From contig NZ_FONG01000020.1 of assembly GCF_900112845.1 (NCBI RefSeq), positions 62,001 through 126,000 on the forward strand: 64,000 bases of DNA, read 5' to 3'. This document shows positions 50,841 through 59,329 of this stretch, one piece after another; position 1 is the first letter of the stretch, and the number at the start of each line of letters is the position of its first letter. Position numbers and translations under genes: made by a program. The notes under the pieces were generated by a model that worked only from the letters and a program-made list of their open reading frames with translations, was not told the DNA's origin and did not search any database. This stretch comes from Actinacidiphila alni (GTDB lineage Bacteria > Actinomycetota > Actinomycetes > Streptomycetales > Streptomycetaceae).

Positions 50841-51815
50841 GTGACGGCGACGAAGAGTGACATCGCGAAGGCGGCCGAGGTGCTGCGGGCCGGGGGGCTG
50901 GTCGCCCTGCCGACCGAGACGGTCTACGGGCTCGGCGCGAATGCCGAGGATCCGGCGGCCGTCGCCCGTATTTTCGCGGTCAAGGGCCGCCCGCCGTCCC
51001 ACCCCCTGATCGTGCACCTAGGTTCGGCGGACCACCTGGACGACTGGGTCGAGGCCGTGCCGGCGGCGGCACGGCTGCTGGCGAAGCACTTCTGGCCCGG
51101 CCCGTTGACGCTGGTGCTGCGGCGCGGCCCCCGGGTGCCGATGGAGGTGACCGGCGGGCTGGAGACGGTGGCGGTGCGGGTGCCGGACCATCCGGTGGCG
51201 CGGGCGCTGCTCACGGAATTCGGCGGGGGTGCGGCGGCGCCGTCGGCGAACCGGTTCGGGTCGGTGAGCCCGACGACGGCGGACCACGTACGGGCGGAAC
51301 TCGGTGACGCCGTCGACTTCGTCCTGGACGGCGGTCCCTGCGAGGTCGGTGTCGAGTCGACCATCGTGGACGCCACGGGCGAGGTCCCCGCCATCCTCCG
51401 GCCGGGCGGGGTGACCCGCGAGGACATCGAAGCGGTGCTCGGCCACGCCGTCGAGGTGCACGGGAGCAGCGCGGTGCGCGTACCGGGCCAGCACCCGTCG
51501 CACTACGCGCCGCGCGCGCGGGTCGTCCTCGTCGGGCCGGAGCGGGTCGTCGCCGAGGCGGAGCGGGCGCGGGAGCGGGGCCATCGCGTGGGCGTCCTGC
51601 TTCCGGTCTCCTGCGCCGCCCCGGCGGGGGCCCATGCCGTGGTGCCCGTGCCGGACGCGCTGCCGGTCTACGCACGCGGGCTGTACGGATATCTGCGGGA
51701 GCTGGACGAGCAAGGCTGCGACCTCATCGTCGCCTCCCTGCCGGCCGAGGAAGGTCTGGGGCTGGCGATCGCCAACCGGCTGCGGCGCGCCGCGGGGCCG
51801 CGCTCGGAGCGCTGA
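50841..51815 (+). CDS. L-threonylcarbamoyladenylate synthase (Sua5-type)
   Basis: A 324-residue Sua5/YrdC-family enzyme. The catalytic YrdC domain has LRAGGLVALPTETVYGLGAN, VKGRPPSHPLIVHLG and VESTIVDATGE; the C-terminal Sua5 domain follows HYAPRARVVLVGPER. It makes threonylcarbamoyl-AMP from threonine, bicarbonate and ATP for the t6A37 modification of ANN-reading tRNAs. GTG 50841 has GGAGG about 10 nt upstream. A main Sua5/YrdC gene usually lies near prfA and atpI; this long form may be a second copy. Confidence 0.9.
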   Translation: MTATKSDIAKAAEVLRAGGLVALPTETVYGLGANAEDPAAVARIFAVKGRPPSHPLIVHLGSADHLDDWVEAVPAAARLLAKHFWPGPLTLVLRRGPRVPMEVTGGLETVAVRVPDHPVARALLTEFGGGAAAPSANRFGSVSPTTADHVRAELGDAVDFVLDGGPCEVGVESTIVDATGEVPAILRPGGVTREDIEAVLGHAVEVHGSSAVRVPGQHPSHYAPRARVVLVGPERVVAEAERARERGHRVGVLLPVSCAAPAGAHAVVPVPDALPVYARGLYGYLRELDEQGCDLIVASLPAEEGLGLAIANRLRRAAGPRSER

Positions 51816-51849
51816 CCCGGCGGCGTACGGGCGCCGTGGCGCCCCGCGA

Positions 51850-52494
51850 TCAGAAGGCGGCCGCGACGACGGCCTCGTCCAGGCCGCGGGCTGCGACCAG
51901 CCGCGCGCTGCCGTCGGCCAGGCGGTAGTGAAGGCCGACGACGGCGGCCTCGCCCTTGGCCACCCTCTCGGCGAGGGACCGGGAGCGCTCCAGGAGCAGG
52001 TCGACGGTGCGCCCGATGTGCTCGGCCAGTATTTCCTCCGCCTCGACCCGTCCCGCGGTCCGCGCCGCAAGCACGCTCAGGGTCACCCGCTCCACGATGT
52101 CCTGCACGTAGCCGGTGGCCGCCATGCCGTCGTCCAGCGCCGCACAGGCCGCGCCGACCGCGCCGCACGAGTCGTGGCCGAGCACCACGACCAGCGGGCA
52201 GTCCAGGATGTCCACGCCGTATTCGACGCTGCCCAGCACCTCCGCGCCCATGACGTGCCCCGCCGTACGCACGACGAACAGGTCGCCGAGCCCGCGGTCG
52301 AAGATGATCTCCGCGGCGAGCCGCGAGTCCGAGCACCCGAACAGCACGGCGAAGGGCCGCTGGCCCGCGACCACTTCGGAGCGGCGCGCGGCGTCCTGGT
52401 TCGGGTGTCCCGGGGTGTTCGCGACGAAGCGCCGGTTGCCCGCCATCAGCAGTTCGAAGGCGTCACGGGGCGTCGGGGTCGGGGTGTCAGTCAT
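51850..52494 (-). CDS. Beta-class carbonic anhydrase
   Basis: A 214-residue carbonic anhydrase. Zinc ligands Cys54 (FGCSDSRLAAE), His107 and Cys110 (LGHDSCGAVGAA) are visible, with the Asp56-Arg58 dyad. It interconverts CO2 and bicarbonate in the cytoplasm. The ATG is at 52494, no clear ribosome site nearby. The upstream neighbour is the DUF488 gene on the same strand, with a 57-bp gap, so they may share a transcript. Confidence 0.93.
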   Translation of the reverse strand: MTDTPTPTPRDAFELLMAGNRRFVANTPGHPNQDAARRSEVVAGQRPFAVLFGCSDSRLAAEIIFDRGLGDLFVVRTAGHVMGAEVLGSVEYGVDILDCPLVVVLGHDSCGAVGAACAALDDGMAATGYVQDIVERVTLSVLAARTAGRVEAEEILAEHIGRTVDLLLERSRSLAERVAKGEAAVVGLHYRLADGSARLVAARGLDEAVVAAAF

Positions 52495-52551
52495 GGCGGT
52501 AGTCTATTGACCTGCACCTGCCGCCATGCCGTCCGGGCCCCGCCACGCCTC

Positions 52552-53100
52552 TCACCCCGACCGCGCACCCGCGACATCGTCGTAGACGAGCAGGCCATCG
52601 CCGCGCAGACGGACGCCCGGGGTGGGGCTGTACGGCGTGAGGCGGCCGTCCGGCATCAGGTGGAGGACGTCGCTGCCGCGCGCGAGGACGGCGAAGTCGG
52701 CGATGATCCGGCGGTGGCAGCGCCACCAGACGGCCTCGCTGCACATGACGGCGGTCGGCCGCGTCGCCGCCTCCGGCAGCAGCCGGTCCATCGCGGCCAC
52801 GAATCGCGGATCCCGGGTGTAGCCCGCGTAGCCCCGGAAGGAGTCGTTGCGCCAGACGACGTCGGGCGAATCGGCCGCGGTGCTGCGGAAGCCTCCGAGA
52901 TCCTTCTCCCAGCGGTAGTCGATCCCGTCCTCGGGAAGCCACCTGGCCAGCCTCTCCCGCCCGGCATCGGGATTGTGCCGGCTCCCCGGCGCCGTCCGTA
53001 CGTCCACCACCGCCGTCACACCCGCGCCCAGCAGCAGCGACGCCAGCCCGGCACGGTCCAGCGTGCTGTGGCCAACGGTGATCAGCTGGTGCGCGGGCAC
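52552..53100 (-). CDS. DUF488-family protein
   Basis: A 182-residue protein with the DUF488 features LITVGHSTLDRAGLASLLLG, VVDVRTAPGSRHNPDAGRER, WEKDLGGFRS and CSEAVWWRCHRRIIADFAVL. The CHR-type cysteine and histidine motif is conserved in the family, whose function is not established. GTG 53100 is used; GTG 53118 is also possible and neither has a strong ribosome site. It is divergent from the PP2C phosphatase. Confidence 0.82.
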   Translation of the reverse strand: MPAHQLITVGHSTLDRAGLASLLLGAGVTAVVDVRTAPGSRHNPDAGRERLARWLPEDGIDYRWEKDLGGFRSTAADSPDVVWRNDSFRGYAGYTRDPRFVAAMDRLLPEAATRPTAVMCSEAVWWRCHRRIIADFAVLARGSDVLHLMPDGRLTPYSPTPGVRLRGDGLLVYDDVAGARSG

Positions 53101-53477
53101 CTGTCCATGGTCGACCACCGTCGCTCGTTCCGCAGGTGCGGGCCGCACACCCAAACGCCACGAACCGCGACCGTGGGCCCCGCACCTGCGGGTGTTCGCC
53201 ACCCCGCGGCGGCCGCCGCACGGCGGACGGGGCCGGCACCGTTTCCCCAGGCCGCGCACGGGCACCCGGCCACCATGGATCCTTCTCCCCGGTCGTTCGC
53301 CGACCGTACGATCCCGCCGCTCGTCGAGGGGCACGGCCGCCTGCCGCGCCGCGACGGCGCCCCGGTCGCGAGCCGGCTCCTGGGACGGCGGGCGGTCGCC
53401 CTGTGTCCCGGCGAGGCGGCGACGGCCGGCGTGCCGGGAGCCCTCGCGGCACCGGCGTACCGGTGGGAGGGCGGCGG
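53101..53477. other. Divergent regulatory region between DUF488 and PP2C genes
   Basis: A 377-bp interval with open frames of arginine-rich low-complexity sequence that do not look like genes. It contains the 12-bp inverted repeat described separately and is expected to hold promoters for both directions. Confidence 0.5.
53131..53190. promoter_or_regulatory. 12-bp inverted repeat CGCAGGTGCGGG / CCCGCACCTGCG
   Basis: Perfect 12-bp arms at 53131-53142 and 53179-53190, 36 nt apart, lie in the divergent region upstream of the DUF488 gene. They could be two half sites of a dimeric regulator, or a long-loop hairpin; no regulator is identified. Confidence 0.35.
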
Positions 53478-54779
53478 ATGACGGACCGCGAGCGGGACGC
53501 GGGCGGCCGGGCGATGCTGGCCGGGATGCTGGCGGACAGCCATCTGATGCCGATCGAGCTGTTGCCGGCCAAGGCCGCCGAGCACGCCGGGGCCGCCGGC
53601 TTCACCGAGGTGACCGTCTTCCTGGCGGACCTGCGGGGAGAGGTGCTCTACCCGCTCACCGGGGACACGCTGTCGGGCAGCTCGCGCGACGATCCGCCGC
53701 TGCGGATCGAGGGCACCGTGGCGGGACGCGCGTTCCAGTACGGGGAGGTGCTGGCCGCGGGCGGGCCCGGCCAGTGGTGGGTGCCGCTGCTGGACGGTAC
53801 GGAACGGCTCGGCGTCCTGCGTGTGACCAGCGCCCACGACGACGCGCGGGCACGCCAGGACATCGACAGCTTCGCGGCGCTGCTGGCGCTGATGATCGTG
53901 GGGCACCGCAACACCAGCGACACGCTGGCCGAACTGGTGCGGACCGAACCCATGAACATCGCGGCCGAGATGCAGTGGACGATCATGCCGCCGCGGACCT
54001 TCGCCGACGGCCGGGTGGTGATCTCCGCGGTCATGGAGCCCGCGCACAGCATCAGCGGTGACGTCTTCGAGTACGCCATCGACGGTCCGCTGGTGCATCT
54101 GACGATCCTGGACGCGATGGGCCACGACACAGCCGCGGGCCTGTGCGGGGCGCTCGCCCTGGGCGCCTGCCGCAACGCCCGGCGTGGGGGCGCCGATCTG
54201 CTGGCCACCGGCGAAGCCGTCGAGGCGGCCCTCATCGACCAGTACCGGCGCAAGCGCTATGTGACCGGCGTCCTGGCGACGCTCGACACTCGCACCGGCG
54301 TCCTGTCCTGGGTCAACCGCGGCCATCTGCCGCCGGTCGTGATCCGCGGCAGCCGGTGGAGCGCCAATCTGTCCTGTCGGCCCGCCCATCCCATGGGTAC
54401 CGACCTCGGCATCGAAGGCACCGTCTGCGACGAGCAGTTGCAGCCGGGCGACCGCGTCGTGCTCTACACCGACGGCATCACCGAAGCGCGCCGGGCCGGC
54501 GGCCCGGAATTCGGTCTTGCCCGCTTCACCGACTTCCTGATCCGCCATCACGCCGACGGGCTGCCGGTGCCGGAGACCCTGCGCCGACTCACCCACGCCA
54601 TCCTCGACTACCACAACGGCCGACTCCAGGACGACGCCACCGTCCTGATCTGCGAATGGCTCGGTCCCACGACCGGTCCTTCGGAACAGGCGGCCGCACT
54701 GACGGGCCTGCCCGAGCCGGAAGGCCACCGTCGCAGGTCGTCCCCGGAGCACGACACACCGGAAGGCGGCAGGCCGTGA
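53478..54779 (+). CDS. GAF-PP2C (SpoIIE/RsbU-type) serine phosphatase
   Basis: A 433-residue protein. Residues 25-150 form a GAF-like sensor (AAGFTEVTVFLADLRGEVLY) and 160-400 a PP2C/SpoIIE phosphatase: MQWTIMPPRTFADGRVVISA, HSISGDVFEYAIDG, LDAMGHDTAAGLCGALALG and VVLYTDGITEARRAGGPEFG, with the metal-binding aspartates in place. It would dephosphorylate a STAS antagonist; the next gene is exactly that, overlapping by GTGA. ATG 53478 has GGGAGG upstream. A partner-switching role is well supported by context, the target sigma factor is not known. Confidence 0.9.
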   Translation: MTDRERDAGGRAMLAGMLADSHLMPIELLPAKAAEHAGAAGFTEVTVFLADLRGEVLYPLTGDTLSGSSRDDPPLRIEGTVAGRAFQYGEVLAAGGPGQWWVPLLDGTERLGVLRVTSAHDDARARQDIDSFAALLALMIVGHRNTSDTLAELVRTEPMNIAAEMQWTIMPPRTFADGRVVISAVMEPAHSISGDVFEYAIDGPLVHLTILDAMGHDTAAGLCGALALGACRNARRGGADLLATGEAVEAALIDQYRRKRYVTGVLATLDTRTGVLSWVNRGHLPPVVIRGSRWSANLSCRPAHPMGTDLGIEGTVCDEQLQPGDRVVLYTDGITEARRAGGPEFGLARFTDFLIRHHADGLPVPETLRRLTHAILDYHNGRLQDDATVLICEWLGPTTGPSEQAAALTGLPEPEGHRRRSSPEHDTPEGGRP

Positions 54780-55144
54780 ACACCACGCTCCATGTCGAAC
54801 TCACCGAGAGCCACGACCGTACGGCCGTCATCACCGTGGCCGGGGACCTGGATCTCGGCACCGCGCCCGACTTCTACCAGCAGACCACCGCGGCCCTGGA
54901 GCGGCACCCGGTTCTCGTCCTCGATCTGGCCCGCCTCGCTTTCTGCGACTCCTCCGGCTTCAACGCGCTTCTCCGGCTGCGTCGCCGTACGCAGGAAGCC
55001 GGCGGCGAGGTCGTCCTCGCCGCTCCCCCGGGCCATCTGCTGCGCCTGCTCGCCCTGACCGGCGCGGAGGCCGTCCTCCCCGTCCACGGCAGCCTCTCGG
55101 AGGCGCTCGCCTCCGCCGGGGGCGGCGCTTTCGACGGCGGCTGA
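54776..55144 (+). CDS. STAS-domain anti-sigma factor antagonist
   Basis: A 122-residue SpoIIAA/RsbV-type protein: AVITVAGDLDLGTAPDFYQQ, the phosphorylation loop LARLAFCDSSGFNALLRL with the conserved serine, and LLRLLALTGAEAVLPVHGSL. Its GTG overlaps the stop of the PP2C phosphatase gene (GTGA). In partner switching the dephosphorylated form captures an anti-sigma kinase. No kinase gene is adjacent. Confidence 0.9.
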   Translation: MNTTLHVELTESHDRTAVITVAGDLDLGTAPDFYQQTTAALERHPVLVLDLARLAFCDSSGFNALLRLRRRTQEAGGEVVLAAPPGHLLRLLALTGAEAVLPVHGSLSEALASAGGGAFDGG

Positions 55145-55238
55145 CGCGCGCGACATCCCGTTCGGTATCGCGGACGGTGGACACCCGGGGTCGGCCGGTG
55201 CCGGAGGTTTTCGTGCGGGACGACGCGGGAGGTGAGCC

Positions 55239-55955
55239 GTGGCGGTGGACAGGTCACAGGCGGCGGGGCGGGTGGCGCGGGCGGCGGCGGGCGGGCCGCA
55301 CGACGAGCTGCCGCTGCGGCTGGGGGCGGCGGTACGCGACGGCCTGGACGTGGACGGCGCGACGCTGTCGCTGCTGACCGACACTCCCGCGCGGCAGCTG
55401 CTGGCCGCGACGGACCCGGCGGCGCTCCGGCTGGAGGAGATCCAGTTCACGGTGCTCGAAGGGCCGTGCATCAGCGCCGCGGCGGCCGGCGCTCCCGTCC
55501 TGGTGGACGACCTCCAGGAGGCGCTGACGCCGTGGCCGCTGTTCGGCGCCAGCGTGCGGGAGCAACTGCCCGCCCTCACATCGGTGTACGCCTTCCCGCT
55601 GCACGTCGGCGACTACGTCCTCGGTGCGATGGATCTGCTCGGCTTCGGTTCCGACGCCTGGGACGACCAGGCGGTCGAGCATGCCGTGGCGGCGGCCGAG
55701 GCCGTCTCCGCGGCCCTCGTGCCCGCCCGTGAGCTGCTGCTGCTCGACGACGCTCCGCCCGCCTGGCAGCCGGCCGGCATGATCAAGGCACACTGGTTCG
55801 ACACCCATATGGCGATCGGCATGGTCTGCGAACAGCGGAGGGTCAGTCCGCAGAACGCGCTGGCCCTGATGCGCGCCGCCGCCTTCCGCAGCGGCCGCAG
55901 TCTCGCCCAGGTCACGGCCGACATCCTGCGCGGCGCGCCGCCCGACGCGCCCTGA
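55239..55955 (+). CDS. GAF-ANTAR domain regulator
   Basis: A 238-residue protein with a GAF domain (VRDGLDVDGATLSLLTDTPA, FTVLEGPCISAAAAGAPVLV, VYAFPLHVGDYVLGAMDLLG) and a C-terminal ANTAR domain (DTHMAIGMVCEQRRVSPQNA, GRSLAQVTADILRG). GTG 55239 has GGGAGG 8 nt upstream. It follows the PP2C-STAS pair after 94 bp, making a small signalling block. Probably controls transcription antitermination at unknown RNA hairpins. Confidence 0.87.
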   Translation: MAVDRSQAAGRVARAAAGGPHDELPLRLGAAVRDGLDVDGATLSLLTDTPARQLLAATDPAALRLEEIQFTVLEGPCISAAAAGAPVLVDDLQEALTPWPLFGASVREQLPALTSVYAFPLHVGDYVLGAMDLLGFGSDAWDDQAVEHAVAAAEAVSAALVPARELLLLDDAPPAWQPAGMIKAHWFDTHMAIGMVCEQRRVSPQNALALMRAAAFRSGRSLAQVTADILRGAPPDAP

Positions 55956-55983
55956 GCCCGCGCTCGTCGACTGCCGGCCGACA

Positions 55984-56011
55984 GCTGACGGCTGACGGCT
56001 GACGGCTGACA
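55984..56011. repeat. Tandem 7-bp repeat (GCTGACG) in a convergent gap
   Basis: Four units GCTGACG, GCTGACG, GCTGACG, GCTGACA lie in tandem between the GAF-ANTAR and transaldolase genes. A second short duplication, CCGACGGAAG, follows at about 56031-56059. Likely slippage-prone spacer sequence. Confidence 0.7.
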
Positions 56012-56073
56012 GAAAGGACCGGGCCGACGGAAGGGGCCGGCCGACGGAAGAGTTCCGGCGGCCGGCACCGCCG

Positions 56074-57726
56074 TCACGCCGGTGTCTCCTCCGCGGTCAG
56101 CGCCCGGCGGACCGCGGCCAGCCGCAGTTCTTCCAGGGTCTCGGACTGCCGGTCGGCGCGCGCCAGGAGTTCGTCGAGGTGGTCGGCGAAGAGCCGGGGG
56201 TCGGTGTCGGCGAGGGCCCGCAGGGTGCGCCAGCAGGCGGCCTTGCCGCGGACGCCCAGCAGCATGGACTCCAGTTCCAGCACGTCGCTGAGCGGGGAGC
56301 GCGAGAAGAGGTGGCCGTTGGGCTTGATACGGCCGGCCTTCTCGGCGAGCCAGCCGAGCGCGATCTTGGTGCGGTCCGCGGGGATGCCGAGGTCGGACAT
56401 GATCAGCGTCAGCGAGTCGCGGTCCCGTTCCACCTGGTGGGCCAGGTCGGCGAGGGCCGCCCGGTGCTCCTCGTCCGGCTGGGCGGCCGCGGCCCTGCGG
56501 AGGAGTTCCAGGCCCGCGGTCGCACCGGACAGGTGGTCGTTGAGGTAGATCGCCAGCAGGCCGGAGGCGTCGGCGGTGCCTGCCCCCTGTACCGCTCCCG
56601 GCGCAGCGGTGCCGCGCATCTCGCGCTCCACCGTGGCGCCGAGTTCGGTCCAGCTGTCCTCGAACTTCGCCAGCCCTTCGCGTTCGAGCGTCTCGGTGAC
56701 GTCCGCGAAGTCGACGCCGACGTCGGCCAGCGCCGCCAAGTGGGCGGCCGCGGCGTCGTAGTCGTCGTCGGTCGGCGCCTGGGCGGTGATGGCGCCGTGG
56801 TCGGCGAACGCTTCGAGAGTGGCCCCGGGCATGGTGTTCACGGTGCCGGGGACGGCCAGTTCGCCGACGTACAGCGTGTCCGGGTAGTCGGGGTCCTTGA
56901 CCCCGGTGGAGGCCCAGAGGGGCCGCTGCGGATGGGCCCCGGCCGCGGCGAGCGCCTGCCACCGCGGCTCGGCGCTCTGCCGCTCGAACTCCCGGTGCGC
57001 GAGGCGGGCATTGGCAATGGCGGCCCGGCCCTTGAGCGCCCGGGCCCGCGGGGTGCCCAGTGCGTCCAGACGGCGGTCGACCTCGGTGTCGACACGGGAG
57101 ACGAAGAAGGAGGCGACCGAGTGGATACCGGCCGGATCGTGGCCGGCGTCCCGGGCGCGTTCCAGTCCCGTGAGGTAGGCGTCCATGACGTCGCGGTAGC
57201 GGTCGAGCGAGAAGATCAGGGTCACATTGACGCTGATGCCCTGCGCCGTGGCGGCGGTGATCGCGGCCAGACCCTCGCGCGTGGCCGGGATCTTGACCAG
57301 CAGATTGGGCCGGTCGACCGTCTGCCACAAGGCGCGCGCCTGCGCGATCGTGGCGGCGCTGTCATGGGCGAGCCGGGGGTCCACCTCGATCGACACGCGG
57401 CCGTCGCGTCCGCCGGTCCGCTCGTGGACGGGGGCGAGCACATCGCAGCCGTCCCGTACGTCGTCGGTCGTCAGCGCGAGGACCGCCTCGTCGACGCTCC
57501 TTCCCTCGCGGCCGAGCCGGCGCAGTTGCGCGGTGTAGCGGTCGCCCTTGGACAGCGCGGAGGCGAAGATCGTCGGATTCGTCGTGACACCGACGATGTG
57601 CCGGTCCGCGATCAGCGTCCGCAGCCGGCCGCCCGCCAGCAGTTCGCGGGACAGGTCGTCGAGCCACACCGAGACTCCCGCGGCGGACAGCTCGCCCAAC
57701 GGGTCGATCGGGCTGGATACGGACAT
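56074..57726 (-). CDS. tal: Transaldolase fused to an extra C-terminal helical domain
   Basis: A 550-residue protein. Residues 1-370 are an actinobacterial transaldolase: VSVWLDDLSRELLAGGRLRT, GVTTNPTIFASALSKG, the Schiff-base Lys145 in LLVKIPATREG, and LWASTGVKDPDYPDTLYVGE. Residues about 387-550 form a second, all-helical domain (LLAIYLNDHLSGATAGLELL, ALGWLAEKAGRIKPNGHLFS, SPLSDVLELESMLLGVRGKA) which resembles a stand-alone actinobacterial protein of unknown function. Transaldolase links sedoheptulose 7-phosphate with the pentose phosphate pathway. ATG 57726 has GGAGG 5 nt upstream. It is divergent from an alcohol dehydrogenase. The fusion is unusual; usual length is about 370-380. Confidence 0.88.
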   Translation of the reverse strand: MSVSSPIDPLGELSAAGVSVWLDDLSRELLAGGRLRTLIADRHIVGVTTNPTIFASALSKGDRYTAQLRRLGREGRSVDEAVLALTTDDVRDGCDVLAPVHERTGGRDGRVSIEVDPRLAHDSAATIAQARALWQTVDRPNLLVKIPATREGLAAITAATAQGISVNVTLIFSLDRYRDVMDAYLTGLERARDAGHDPAGIHSVASFFVSRVDTEVDRRLDALGTPRARALKGRAAIANARLAHREFERQSAEPRWQALAAAGAHPQRPLWASTGVKDPDYPDTLYVGELAVPGTVNTMPGATLEAFADHGAITAQAPTDDDYDAAAAHLAALADVGVDFADVTETLEREGLAKFEDSWTELGATVEREMRGTAAPGAVQGAGTADASGLLAIYLNDHLSGATAGLELLRRAAAAQPDEEHRAALADLAHQVERDRDSLTLIMSDLGIPADRTKIALGWLAEKAGRIKPNGHLFSRSPLSDVLELESMLLGVRGKAACWRTLRALADTDPRLFADHLDELLARADRQSETLEELRLAAVRRALTAEETPA

Positions 57727-57936
57727 GGGGACCTCCGGGGGGCTCGGGGCGTGCTGCGGCGCGGGACTCGTACGGTTCGGCCGGGCGGCGGTCCGCGCCG
57801 CCGCCGGGCGTGATGTTTCGAGTACCCCGCCGCGGCCACTCGTCCCGGGCGGATGTCGAGACGAATCCCCTCACCGGCACGCGCACGGCACGTGCCGCAC
57901 CGAAGCAGAGGGATCCACCCAGAAGGAGAGCCACTC

Positions 57937-59214
57937 ATGAAAGCCGTCACCTGGCACGCGATCGGCGACATCCGGTGGGAGGACGTCCCCGATCCGCGGA
58001 TCTCACAGCCGTACGACGCGATCGTACGGATCACCGCGTCCGCGATCTGCGGCACGGATCTGCACTTCGTCCGGGGCACCATGCCCGGCATGCGCGAGGG
58101 GCGCGTGCTGGGTCACGAGGCCGTGGGGGTGGTCGAGGAGGTGGGGCCGGGGGTGCGCAATCTGCGGGCCGGCGACCGGGTGGTCGCCGCTTCGACGGTG
58201 GCGTGCGGCTTCTGCGCGTACTGCCGCGCCGGCTGTTACGCGCAGTGCGACAACGCGAACCCCGGCGGCCCGCTCGCCGGCACCGTCTTCTTCGGCGGGC
58301 CGGAGGCGGCGGGCGGCCTGGACGGATTCCAGGCGGAGTACGCCCGGGTGCCGTACGCCCACGTCGGCCTCGTCCCGCTGCCGGACACGGTGGACGACGG
58401 GCAGGCGGTGCTGCTGTCCGACATCTACCCCACGGCGTGGTTCGGCGGCCGGCTGGCCGAGGTGGGCGCCGGGGACACCGTCGCGATTCTCGGCGGCGGC
58501 CCGGTCGGCCAGGCCGCGGTCGCCTGCGCCCGGCTCCAGGGCGCGGGTCGCGTACTGCTCGTCGACGGCCTGGACGACCGACTGGATCTGGCGCGCCGCC
58601 AGCACGCCGAGACGGTGAACTTCAACGAGGAGGATCCGGTCGAGGCGATCCGGGAGCTGACCGGCGGTATCGGCGTGGACCGGGTGATCGACGCGGTCGG
58701 TGTCGACGCGCAGCACCCGGCGCACGGCCCGGCGGCCGTGTCGGAGGAGGAGCGGGCGCAATTCGAGCGCGAGAGCCGGCAGGCGGCTCCGGAGCGGCGG
58801 CCGGACGGGGACACCTGGGTGCCGGGGAACGCCCCGAGCCAGGCCGCCCGGTGGGCTGTTCAGGCGGTCGCGAAGGCGGGGACGATCGGCACGGTGGGCG
58901 TGTATCCGCCGCAGGTCACGTCTTATCCGTTCGGTGAGGCGTTCATGAAGAACCTCACGCTCAGAACGGGCAACTGCCACCACCGGCGGTATCTGCCCGA
59001 GTTGGTGTCGCTGGTCGCCACCGGCGCCCTCGACCCCGGTCCGCTGATCACCCAGTGGCCGGACACCGCCGATGTGATCGACGCCTATGCGTCCTTCGAC
59101 CGACGGGAGTCCGGTTGGACCAAGGTCGCGCTCGACTTCGGCGGCGAGGGCGGCATGCCGCACGGCTTCGGCCGCACCGCGGGCAGCGGTGCGGCGACGA
59201 CCGCGGGTTCCTGA
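57937..59214 (+). CDS. Zinc-dependent alcohol dehydrogenase, glutathione-independent formaldehyde-dehydrogenase type
   Basis: A 425-residue zinc MDR. Catalytic zinc ligands are Cys38 (ASAICGTDLH) and His60-Glu61 (GHEAVG); the structural zinc site is Cys90, 93, 96 and 104. The Rossmann motif is ILGGGPVGQAAVACARL, and an insert near residues 270-310 is typical of the FDH-like subgroup. It oxidises an alcohol or hydrated aldehyde with NAD. ATG 57937 has AAGGAG upstream. Divergent from transaldolase. A second member lies at 60895. Confidence 0.9.
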   Translation: MKAVTWHAIGDIRWEDVPDPRISQPYDAIVRITASAICGTDLHFVRGTMPGMREGRVLGHEAVGVVEEVGPGVRNLRAGDRVVAASTVACGFCAYCRAGCYAQCDNANPGGPLAGTVFFGGPEAAGGLDGFQAEYARVPYAHVGLVPLPDTVDDGQAVLLSDIYPTAWFGGRLAEVGAGDTVAILGGGPVGQAAVACARLQGAGRVLLVDGLDDRLDLARRQHAETVNFNEEDPVEAIRELTGGIGVDRVIDAVGVDAQHPAHGPAAVSEEERAQFERESRQAAPERRPDGDTWVPGNAPSQAARWAVQAVAKAGTIGTVGVYPPQVTSYPFGEAFMKNLTLRTGNCHHRRYLPELVSLVATGALDPGPLITQWPDTADVIDAYASFDRRESGWTKVALDFGGEGGMPHGFGRTAGSGAATTAGS

Positions 59215-59329
59215 CGGCTCGTCACATACTGGCGGCCGTGCGCGTATGCCGCGTGCGTCCCCGGCCGGCCGGACGGGCCGGGCGCGGGCGGTACGGGGGC
59301 CGGCGGCTCGTAGGGGCAGGACGGGCGTG

